DNA from: Anaerolineaceae bacterium
GTDB lineage: Bacteria; Chloroflexota; Anaerolineae; 4572-78
DNA: 7,688 bases
Direction: 5' to 3'
NCBI GenBank assembly: GCA_024762375.1
Contig: JANTHQ010000075.1
Location: 1-7,688 of the forward strand
Shown one piece after another: positions 1 to 6,200 of the stretch (positions are counted from its first letter, which is position 1; each line of letters opens with the position of its first letter). The notes under the pieces were generated by a model. The model was not told where the DNA came from. It did not search any database and saw only the letters and a program-made list of their open reading frames with translations. Position numbers and translations under genes: made by a program.

Positions 1-818
1 AGCGCTGCCACCATCACCCCGAACCCCCACAGTTTTTTCGCAGAATGACCGCGCAGCGCGGCAATCAGCATGGCAAGCGGTACCAGCAGCAGAAAGACCA
101 GCCCCGTCATTTTGGTGATGATGATGGCCCCGCCGACTACCCCCATCAGTACCGCCAATTTCAGCGATGCCCCGTGCCGAATGAGCCGCAATCCGCCCCA
201 CACACCGACTGACAGCAAAAAAATGTTCAGCGGTTCGTTGTGAATGGCAGATGTGATGAACACAAACTCCGGATGAAGTGTCATCAGTGCAGGGGCAAGC
301 AGTGCCAGCGATTGCCGCCCGTCAAACAAATCTAAACCGATGCGGTAAACCACAACCAGCGTCAGCGCGCCGAAAAAGGTGGACAGCAATCGCAAAAGCC
401 GGATGGTCAGCGGGAATCCATGCCACGGGAATGATTCGACGGGGGTGTGGATGAAAACATTTTTGTTGCCGACTGCGGTGGCATATCCCAAATTGACGTG
501 CGGATTGCGCGCCAGAAAATCATCGGGGGCAACCCTCTCCAATGGCGCAGCGATGGCAGCGGACAGCATAAAATAGAGGGGCGGCTGGTGCAACCCCCAC
601 AATTCATCACGATTGGGACCGTCAATCACCGCCGGTAACTGCCGGTGGTCCAGCAAATATTTCACATACCGAAAATGGGTGGATTCATCCGGCGGCTCAA
701 AAATCGGCGAGGCGGCATTGTATCCGCCGCTCAAAAGCAAATAAACCAGCAGAACCACCAGCAATTTCCAGTGATGCCGTATTCGGTTGGCGAAAACTTG
801 TCGCTGTGTCATTTTCAT
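1..818 (-). CDS. GT-C fold membrane glycosyltransferase, N-terminal part (runs off window)
   Basis: The frame stays open from ATG at 818 to the left edge, giving 272 residues; the C-terminus is missing. It probably transfers a sugar from a polyprenyl-phosphate donor on the outer membrane face, as expected for GT-C (GT39/DUF2142-like) proteins; substrate unknown. Residues 18-32 form the first membrane helix. It is followed by EPPDESTH (41-48), the acidic DExxH motif typical after helix 1, and by HQPPLYF (77-83). An outer-loop motif NxNx3HxPxExFPx2G lies at 118-134, and further hydrophobic segments at about 138-160, 171-190, 197-212, 221-234 and 239-255. It is a paralog of the gene just upstream (815-3028). 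The start ATG overlaps that gene's TGA as ATGA; a second in-frame ATG lies at 812. No clear ribosome-binding site is visible, so translational coupling is likely. The family call is good; the activity is inferred. Confidence 0.88.
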   Translation of the reverse strand, partial: MKMTQRQVFANRIRHHWKLLVVLLVYLLLSGGYNAASPIFEPPDESTHFRYVKYLLDHRQLPAVIDGPNRDELWGLHQPPLYFMLSAAIAAPLERVAPDDFLARNPHVNLGYATAVGNKNVFIHTPVESFPWHGFPLTIRLLRLLSTFFGALTLVVVYRIGLDLFDGRQSLALLAPALMTLHPEFVFITSAIHNEPLNIFLLSVGVWGGLRLIRHGASLKLAVLMGVVGGAIIITKMTGLVFLLLVPLAMLIAALRGHSAKKLWGFGVMVAA

Positions 819-3028
819 TTCATCGGAATGATATATGCATTATCGAAGGTTTGGGCATCCGCCCTCAAAATGGGCAGCCGCGCACCCGTGTCGAGCCGGT
901 ACAACCCCACTCGCAGTTCTCCGCCGGAAATCAGTGGCAGGTCGTGCCGGTCAATGATGGTCTCACCGGCGTCCCACCAATCGGTGGGATATTTGCCGCT
1001 ACGCGGGGGCGCATCGAATCCCGCTTGCATCCGTTCGTCCACCCAGTATTGAATGAAAACTGTGTACGCCGCACTCGGGCGGGCATCGGATTGCCAGTAC
1101 AGAATCAATTGGCAGGAATTGGCGCACACCCAATCGTACCCAATCAACCGGATACCATCGGCAAATTGCGCAGAGCGGGGAACTTGTGGCGATACCGTCG
1201 GCCATTCGGTGGGCACGATTTTTATCCGCGCCACCACCGGCAGCACCGGCTTTCCATCCTGCGAAACAACCGGTATCCCGGCGCGATCTGCGCTGTAAAA
1301 ATCGAACAATCCCACGCGCACATCAGCGACCTGAGGCACGTCTGTCACATCTGAAGGCAATCGAAATGGTAAAACATCCTGCACCACTTGCCCGATGCGC
1401 CAATAGCGCGTTGGCAGCAACCCCAACCCCGGAAATGTATTACGCCCGGCAATCACCCGCTCATCCTTGCCAACGACGCGCACAAATTCACTGTAATTGT
1501 GAGCCGGGGTGGCTATCGCGCGCCAAAAAAGTGTCACCGACACAGTATCGCCGGGGCGGGCTACACTTGGCGACGTATCTGCCGTCAGTAACTGTATGGT
1601 GTCTCCATAACGCCACCCTAACGATGGCAATGTGTTCAGCGCAGTATCAGTTTCTCGCAGTACCGTCGGGGTGTATGCCGGCAGCACAACTTGCCATAAA
1701 CTACCAACGGCAATCGACAGCAGTGCAGTTGCCAGCATGGTAAGCACCAAACGTCGCCACTGCGGGCGGGGAAACCATACACCCACGCCGAGCCCGCCCA
1801 AAATTGCTACCGCCGGTAGCGCCGTGAACATCAACCGTGCATGCGACACACTCCCCACCAGCGAAATCCAGCGCGCAAAAAGCGCAGCAATCATCGCTGC
1901 CCAACCACCCAAAAATGCCACCCACTGCAGTCGAGACCAATCTCGTTGCCGGATTATCTGCCATAAAACGACAGCCAGTCCCGCTATCGCCGCAAAAAGC
2001 AATGCGTTGTAAAAATTGTAAACCCAATCGGGGGGACGAATTTGCCCCCAGCCGAACGATGCCCAAAATGTCCGAATGACTTCCGGCAGCAGTAAAATGA
2101 TTTCCCGCGTGCTCAGATAGCCGCGCCCGGCCAAATTGAGATGAGTCTCAGTTGCCGTCCATTCGCCGTAAAGCAAATAGTTCCGAAAAAACCACCATCC
2201 CGACACCATCGCCGACATTGAAACAATCCAACCAATTGCCCGCAACAAATTGCGGAAATTTCGCGCGGCAACGGGCGTTTGCCAAAAACGCAATATCACC
2301 ACCGCCGAAACCAACACCACTGCGATAATCCCGTTTAATTTGGATAGCACGGCCAATCCGGAAATAATACCGAGCGCCAAAGATGCTTTTCGCCCCGGTA
2401 GCGGTTGACTCCATTTCAATGCCAGCCACACCGATAAAGCGACAATCGCAACAACCGTTGAATCGTTGCTGACCGTGGCGCTGGTGCGAATGAATTGGGG
2501 GTTAAAAGCAATCAGCACACCGGCGATGGGCGGTAACCATGCCTCGCGGGGAAACAACATTGCGGCAATGCGAACGGTGCTCCACACCGCCAAAGCGCCC
2601 ATCACCGCCGAAACCAGCCGGGCAATATGTACGGCTTGTGCTGTACCGGAAAACGGAAATCGCTCATCGGGGGCGTGAACCACCATATTCTGGTTATCGT
2701 TTATGGTCACGCGCGGGCTGGTGTCGAGCCAGTGCGGGTTTTTTTCGAGCCGCTGCGGCAAATCATCACTGTTTATCCAAAATGTTGCCGCCGCCGCCAG
2801 AAAATAATATACCGGGCCCTGTGTCGCCTCTTGACGCGGCAATACATCCTGTCCGGCAATGGGCAAACCGCGACCATCGGCCAATTGTTTTACATACGGA
2901 TAGTGCCAGATTTCGTCAGATGCCTCAAAAATGGGGATGGCTACACCATACATCACAGCCAATATCAAAAATATGCCTGTCAGCAACCCCGCCCATTGTT
3001 TTTCCGAAAAATGAATCTCACCCGGCAT
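815..3028 (-). CDS. GT-C fold membrane glycosyltransferase with duplicated C-terminal beta domain
   Basis: This 737-residue integral membrane protein probably transfers sugars from a lipid-phosphate donor on the outside of the cell (GT39/DUF2142-like; donor and acceptor unknown). Helix 1 is at about 12-33, then EASDEIWH (35-42) with the DExxH acidic pair D38/E39. An outer-loop motif NxNx3HxPxExFPx2G lies at 112-128. Around 10-12 further helices extend to about residue 450, with SHARLMFTALP (395-405) resembling the RYxxP region of GT-C enzymes. From about 470 to the end is a soluble, beta-rich region that looks like two copies of one domain (about 470-606 and 618-731). Each copy has PTx2Wx2Gx4D (539-551, 681-693) and RVGLF/RVGLY (571, 706). 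I saw only two Cys, C635 and C639, both in copy 2. ATG 3028 was chosen because the hydrophobic helix follows at once and the stop of the GT4 gene lies 8 nt upstream. The open frame extends to 3631, but that part only shadows the GT4 gene. Confidence 0.9.
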   Translation of the reverse strand: MPGEIHFSEKQWAGLLTGIFLILAVMYGVAIPIFEASDEIWHYPYVKQLADGRGLPIAGQDVLPRQEATQGPVYYFLAAAATFWINSDDLPQRLEKNPHWLDTSPRVTINDNQNMVVHAPDERFPFSGTAQAVHIARLVSAVMGALAVWSTVRIAAMLFPREAWLPPIAGVLIAFNPQFIRTSATVSNDSTVVAIVALSVWLALKWSQPLPGRKASLALGIISGLAVLSKLNGIIAVVLVSAVVILRFWQTPVAARNFRNLLRAIGWIVSMSAMVSGWWFFRNYLLYGEWTATETHLNLAGRGYLSTREIILLLPEVIRTFWASFGWGQIRPPDWVYNFYNALLFAAIAGLAVVLWQIIRQRDWSRLQWVAFLGGWAAMIAALFARWISLVGSVSHARLMFTALPAVAILGGLGVGVWFPRPQWRRLVLTMLATALLSIAVGSLWQVVLPAYTPTVLRETDTALNTLPSLGWRYGDTIQLLTADTSPSVARPGDTVSVTLFWRAIATPAHNYSEFVRVVGKDERVIAGRNTFPGLGLLPTRYWRIGQVVQDVLPFRLPSDVTDVPQVADVRVGLFDFYSADRAGIPVVSQDGKPVLPVVARIKIVPTEWPTVSPQVPRSAQFADGIRLIGYDWVCANSCQLILYWQSDARPSAAYTVFIQYWVDERMQAGFDAPPRSGKYPTDWWDAGETIIDRHDLPLISGGELRVGLYRLDTGARLPILRADAQTFDNAYIIPMK

Positions 3029-3039
3029 TTTTCCGTTCA
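3026..3039 (-). promoter_or_regulatory. Coupled stop/start junction GT4-GT-C with ACGGAAAA ribosome-binding site
   Basis: The junction reads TGA ACGGAAAA ATG on the minus strand, again with 8 nt between stop and start. It nearly copies the GT2-GT4 junction at 4189-4202. It fixes the start of the large membrane protein at 3028. Confidence 0.6.
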
Positions 3040-4191
3040 AACCCGATAAACATCCATCATTTGGCGGGCAATCTCCGTCCAACCGAACCGGTCTGCCAGC
3101 GATTTTGCCCCCGCCGACAGCCGCACCCGCAGCGCAGAACTTTTTGCCAGCCGCAACACGGCATCTGCCAGCGCAGGCACATCGCCCACCGGCGCGAGCA
3201 GCATGTTTTCGCCCGCCACAATTTGCGGCAGCGGAAATCGCGGTTCGGTGCTGACCACCGGCAGTCCGTGCGCCAGCACCGCCAGCAGGGTTGTCCGCCG
3301 AAATGAAACACCGTCGCGATATGGCATCACCGCCACATCTGCCGACAGCAGGTGCGCCGAAATTTCGGCGAGCGGCACAAATCCGGTGGTGATGATGCGC
3401 TCTGCCAACCCCCGATCGGCAATCGCTTGCCGCACGCGGCGGGCATATTCGGCATTGGTGGGGTCGCTGTCGCCCACATCGCCGCCAATCATCAGCAAAC
3501 GGGCGTCCACATTTTGCCGAACCAGTGTATCCAGCACAGCAATCAGGTCTTCGCCCCCTTTGCTTTCGTTCAAAAACCCGAAATATGCCAACACCAGCGA
3601 ATCCGGATTTACGCCCAGTTTTGCCCGCCACGCCGAACGGTCGAAATCGGCGGGCGGGGCGACGGGGACATTATTGCCCAGCGGGATTTCGAACACCGGC
3701 GTGTCCCATGGTTCTGCCCGCAGGGTGGCGGCGTCTTCGGCGTTGGTGCAGATGACGGCGTCGCTGTGCTGCGCCAGCGCCAGCACTGCCCGATGACGCA
3801 ATTTTCCCGCTTTGGGGAAAAGGTATGGTATCCGCAAATCGTGAAAAGTGGTAACAATTTTGGGGCGAGATGACCGGCGGTGGAGATACCATGGCAGCCA
3901 ATTGACCCAGCCTTTCAGGTCGAATGCCGCCGCCTGATATTGAATGTGCAGCACATCGGCGGGATGTGCCGCCAAAAAGCGGGAAATTTCGTGCCAACTG
4001 CGCCAGCCCCAACCGGATAGTGCCGGAAATACCGGCATGTCAACAGACGCATCGGTGGGGTATTTGCGGCTGATGAGCACCGCCGGTTCAACACCCAGCG
4101 GACGCAGATGTGTCGCCAGCCGCGCGGTATAATCGGCGATGCCACCCTGCATCGGCGGGTATTCTCCGGTGAGAAACGTTACACGAGTCAT
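3037..4191 (-). CDS. GT4-family glycosyltransferase (GT-B fold)
   Basis: This 384-residue cytoplasmic, probably membrane-associated enzyme would transfer a sugar from a nucleotide-sugar donor to a lipid-linked or glycan acceptor; the exact sugar is unknown. The N-terminal Rossmann half begins MTRVTFLTGEYPP and has the glycine-containing loop QGGIADYT (15-22) typical of GT4 acceptor domains, with TTFHDLR at 114-120. The donor half starts at about 198 (LVLAYFGFLNESKGGEDL) with the usual phosphate-binding region, and GFVP at 270-273. The region normally carrying the Ex7E motif reads SFRRTTLLAVLAHGLPVVST (296-315): the second Glu of the common LLEAMACG form is Ala here. This matches an RRxxLLAxLAHG subtype I remember from several phyla. 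ATG 4191 is favoured because GGAAAAG lies directly upstream, the GT2 stop is 8 nt before it, and the conserved fold starts at once. The in-frame upstream extension to 4359 is Arg/Pro-rich and shadows the GT2 gene. Confidence 0.93.
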   Translation of the reverse strand: MTRVTFLTGEYPPMQGGIADYTARLATHLRPLGVEPAVLISRKYPTDASVDMPVFPALSGWGWRSWHEISRFLAAHPADVLHIQYQAAAFDLKGWVNWLPWYLHRRSSRPKIVTTFHDLRIPYLFPKAGKLRHRAVLALAQHSDAVICTNAEDAATLRAEPWDTPVFEIPLGNNVPVAPPADFDRSAWRAKLGVNPDSLVLAYFGFLNESKGGEDLIAVLDTLVRQNVDARLLMIGGDVGDSDPTNAEYARRVRQAIADRGLAERIITTGFVPLAEISAHLLSADVAVMPYRDGVSFRRTTLLAVLAHGLPVVSTEPRFPLPQIVAGENMLLAPVGDVPALADAVLRLAKSSALRVRLSAGAKSLADRFGWTEIARQMMDVYRV

Positions 4192-4202
4192 CTTTTCCGT
4201 CA
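4189..4202 (-). promoter_or_regulatory. Coupled stop/start junction GT2-GT4 with GGAAAAG ribosome-binding site
   Basis: The junction reads TGA CGGAAAAG ATG on the minus strand: 8 nt between the GT2 stop and the GT4 start, with a weak GGA-type Shine-Dalgarno sequence. The same layout recurs at the next junction. It implies one mRNA and probable translational coupling. Confidence 0.6.
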
Positions 4203-5114
4203 CAGTGTTTTCAATAAATTGGCATACGCCGACATTCGTTCGCGGCGGAGGGGGCGTTTGTGTCCGAGTAGCCATTTGGCGGCTTCGGTTGCCCATTGGA
4301 TGGCGGTGGTCAGCCGCAAAAATTGGCGGATGGCGCGCGCTTTTTTCACCCCGAACCATTTTTCGGCATACCGAATTTTGCTGCGCTGAAAACGCGCCAT
4401 CCGTGCGGCAACCACTTGCCCGCTCGATTGCCCTTCAAAATGCACCACTTTCGCCGCGGGCAGGTAGTGAATCTCCCATCCGGCATCTGCCACCCGCCGA
4501 CACCAATCTGTTTCTTCAAAATACATAAAAAACGATCCATCCAGCCCGCCGACCTGCGCCCAAACGTCGCGGCGGAGAAAGAGCGCTGCACCGACCGCCC
4601 AATCCACTGCCAGCGGTTCGGTGGGGGGAATATCGTCAAAACGGTAGCGAGCGGCAGCGTGATTGTGCGGAAACCATTGTTCCAACAGCGTGCTTTCCCA
4701 CAACATGGTGGACAGGCTCGGAAACCGGCGGCGGGATGACTGGATGCTGCCGTCTGCCCACAGCAGTTGCGGGGCAACCACGCCGACCGCCGGATGCGCC
4801 TGCAGATAATCGCGCAAACGATGCAGGGTATCGGGATAAAGGCGGGTGTCGGGGTTGAGCAGGAAAATGAAGTCGCCGGTAGCGTGGCTCGCGCCCAGAT
4901 TGCTGCCGCGCGCGAACCCGAGATTTTCGTCGCTGGCGATGAGCGTCACCTGCGGGAATTCGGCGCGCACCATTGCCGCACTGTCATCCGCCGAAGCGTT
5001 ATCCACCACAATGACTTCCGGGGGCACGTCAATTTCGCTGGCGAATACCGATTGCAGGCAATCGCGCAGCAGGTCTCTCACGTTCCAGTTGACAATCACA
5101 ATTGAGATGGTCAT
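4200..5114 (-). CDS. GT2-family glycosyltransferase (rhamnosyltransferase-like, GT-A fold)
   Basis: This 304-residue cytoplasmic inverting glycosyltransferase resembles WbbL/rhamnosyltransferase-type enzymes of O-antigen and cell-wall polysaccharide synthesis. The N-terminus MTISIVIVNWN is the classic first strand of the fold. EVIVVDNASADDS (33-45) binds the nucleotide, and ENLGFARGSNLG (63-74) follows. LLNPDTRL (85-92) is the metal-binding DXD-equivalent, and FMYFEETDWCRR (196-207) contains the ED catalytic-base motif. WAVGAALFLRR (172-182) is also typical. Length is normal for the family. The C-terminal 60 residues are basic, suggesting contact with the membrane surface. ATG 5114 was chosen over a GTG at 5132 because the family motif starts at ATG 5114; neither has a good Shine-Dalgarno sequence. 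The 7-bp-repeat hairpin ends just upstream, and the stop is 8 nt before the GT4 start. Sugar specificity cannot be read from the sequence. Confidence 0.94.
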   Translation of the reverse strand: MTISIVIVNWNVRDLLRDCLQSVFASEIDVPPEVIVVDNASADDSAAMVRAEFPQVTLIASDENLGFARGSNLGASHATGDFIFLLNPDTRLYPDTLHRLRDYLQAHPAVGVVAPQLLWADGSIQSSRRRFPSLSTMLWESTLLEQWFPHNHAAARYRFDDIPPTEPLAVDWAVGAALFLRRDVWAQVGGLDGSFFMYFEETDWCRRVADAGWEIHYLPAAKVVHFEGQSSGQVVAARMARFQRSKIRYAEKWFGVKKARAIRQFLRLTTAIQWATEAAKWLLGHKRPLRRERMSAYANLLKTL

Positions 5115-5119
5115 AGTTA

Positions 5120-5193
5120 AGAAGTATGGCACAAGAAGCAGGGAGCAAGAAGTAACCGCAACGAACTGTTGCTACTCCCTGCTCCCTGCTTCT
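5120..5193 (-). repeat. Hairpin built from degenerate 7-bp units between polyprenyl synthase and GT2 genes
   Basis: On the plus strand the units AGAAGTA (5120-5126), TGGCACA (5127-5133, degenerate), AGAAGCA, GGGAGCA and AGAAGTA (5134-5154) follow in strict 7-bp phase. The same three-unit pattern recurs inverted at 5173-5193 (reverse complement AGAAGCA GGGAGCA GGGAGTA). The 21-bp arms differ at two positions, both of which become G-U pairs in the minus-strand RNA. The stem can continue, after a 3-nt bulge, with GCAAC/GTTGC (5158-5162, 5168-5172) around a 5-nt loop. No run of U follows, so a simple terminator is unlikely. It fills nearly all of the 91-nt gap and ends 5 nt before the GT2 ATG. 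Confidence 0.8.
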
Positions 5194-5205
5194 GTCTCCA
5201 TTTGG

Positions 5206-6183
5206 TTAAATATCGCGCGCCACCGCATAATCGGCGATATACGCCAATGCCTGCCGATATTGATTGTCGGGCAGGGATTGCAGGGCTTTTTTCGCCTGCA
5301 TCGCAAAACGACGGGCCTCGTCGAGCGCACGCTGCAAACTGCCGGATTCGCGAATTTCTGCAACCACCGCACGGATTTCGTCTTCGGTGGGATGCAGGCG
5401 CGCGGCGGCCTTCATTATAATGGGATGGTCGGGATGATTTTCGAGAAAATGGAGCACCGGCAGGGTTATGATGCCTTGCCGCAAATCGTTGGCGACAGGT
5501 TTACCCAGCCGCGCTTCGTCACCCTGAAAATCGAGAATATCATCCATAACTTGAAATGCCATCCCCAAATGATAACCGTAATCGTACAGGGTTTGGATGC
5601 GTGCTTCGGGTAATTTTGCCAAAATACCGCCCATTTTAGCGCTGGCGGCAAAAAGTGATGCCGTTTTGGCAAAAATGCGCTGATGATATTCTTCCAGTGT
5701 TGGCGGGGCGGCATCGTGTCCATTGTTAAAAAGTTGCTGCAATTCGCCGTTGACGATGGTCATCAGGGTGGTGGCAAATACTTTTACAATGCGGACGGAC
5801 TCGGTTTCTGCGGCGAGACTGGCCGAGCGAGAGAACATATAATCGCCGGTGAGAATCGTCGCGCCGGGCGACCATTTGGCGTTCAGTGTGGGGCTGCCCC
5901 GGCGAAAGAGCGCGTTATCAATCAGGTCATCGTGTACCAGCGTGGCGGTGTGCAGCATTTCAACAGCCGCCGCCAGCGAAGCCGCTTTTTCCGCATCGGT
6001 GGGTTGAAAACGGGTAGCCAGCAACACCACAATGGGGCGCAGACGTTTGCCGCCCGCATCAACCAGATAGTCTATCGCCTCGGCGAGGGTTTCATTACTG
6101 TCCCCAACAAACTGGCGCATTTTCGCTTCAACACGGTGCAAATCTTCCGCCACCAGATCGTGTATCCCTGCCGTGATAATCAT
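5206..6183 (-). CDS. Trans-polyprenyl diphosphate synthase (long-chain type)
   Basis: This 325-residue all-alpha E-type prenyl elongase condenses isopentenyl diphosphate onto an allylic diphosphate, most likely making the side chain of a respiratory quinone. GGKRLRP (44-50) binds isopentenyl diphosphate. The first Asp-rich motif is DDLID (85-89), followed by RRGSPT (94-99); the second is DDILD (214-218) within AFQVMDDILDF. KTASLF (173-178) and GKPVANDLRQG (227-237) are also diagnostic. The fifth residue before the first Asp-rich motif is Ala (A80) rather than an aromatic, which fits a long-chain (IspB/HepT/SdsA-like) product over farnesyl or geranylgeranyl diphosphate. ATG 6183 fits the family N-terminus. 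AGAGG overlaps the end of the TatD gene, about 12 nt upstream, which is a little far. The spacing of 17 nt to TatD implies one transcript. It could in principle supply carriers to the neighbouring glycosyltransferases, but undecaprenyl phosphate normally comes from cis-type enzymes. Confidence 0.95.
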   Translation of the reverse strand: MIITAGIHDLVAEDLHRVEAKMRQFVGDSNETLAEAIDYLVDAGGKRLRPIVVLLATRFQPTDAEKAASLAAAVEMLHTATLVHDDLIDNALFRRGSPTLNAKWSPGATILTGDYMFSRSASLAAETESVRIVKVFATTLMTIVNGELQQLFNNGHDAAPPTLEEYHQRIFAKTASLFAASAKMGGILAKLPEARIQTLYDYGYHLGMAFQVMDDILDFQGDEARLGKPVANDLRQGIITLPVLHFLENHPDHPIIMKAAARLHPTEDEIRAVVAEIRESGSLQRALDEARRFAMQAKKALQSLPDNQYRQALAYIADYAVARDI

Positions 6184-6200
6184 CGTTTAACTGTACCTCT

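Noticed and set aside
2539..3306. Plus-strand open frame of 255 codons
   Set aside because: It lies opposite the GT4 and GT-C genes, has a low-complexity Arg/Pro/His-rich product typical of an antisense frame, and has no recognisable motif.
3029..3631. N-terminal 201-residue extension of the GT-C frame
   Set aside because: The extension is Arg/Gly/Ala/Cys-rich, overlaps the GT4 coding sequence, and ends exactly where a well-placed ATG and a membrane helix begin.
3203..3796. Plus-strand open frame of 197 codons, Ser/Arg-rich
   Set aside because: It is antisense to the GT4 gene and has no domain-like composition.
4192..4359. N-terminal extension of the GT4 frame
   Set aside because: It is Arg/Pro-rich, lies over the GT2 coding sequence, and precedes a canonical GT4 N-terminus with its own ribosome-binding site.
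5124..5152. Possible promoter for the GT2 gene (TTCTTG, 17 nt, CATACT)
   Set aside because: The -35 matches the consensus poorly and the whole element is made of the 7-bp repeat units, so the match is probably chance.
5134..5193. Rho-independent terminator after the polyprenyl synthase gene
   Set aside because: The stem is long and strong, but the RNA downstream reads UGUGCCAUACUUCU with no U tract, so termination is not well supported.
5120..5193. CRISPR-like short repeat array
   Set aside because: The units are 7 bp with no spacers and are inverted between the arms; no cas genes are present.
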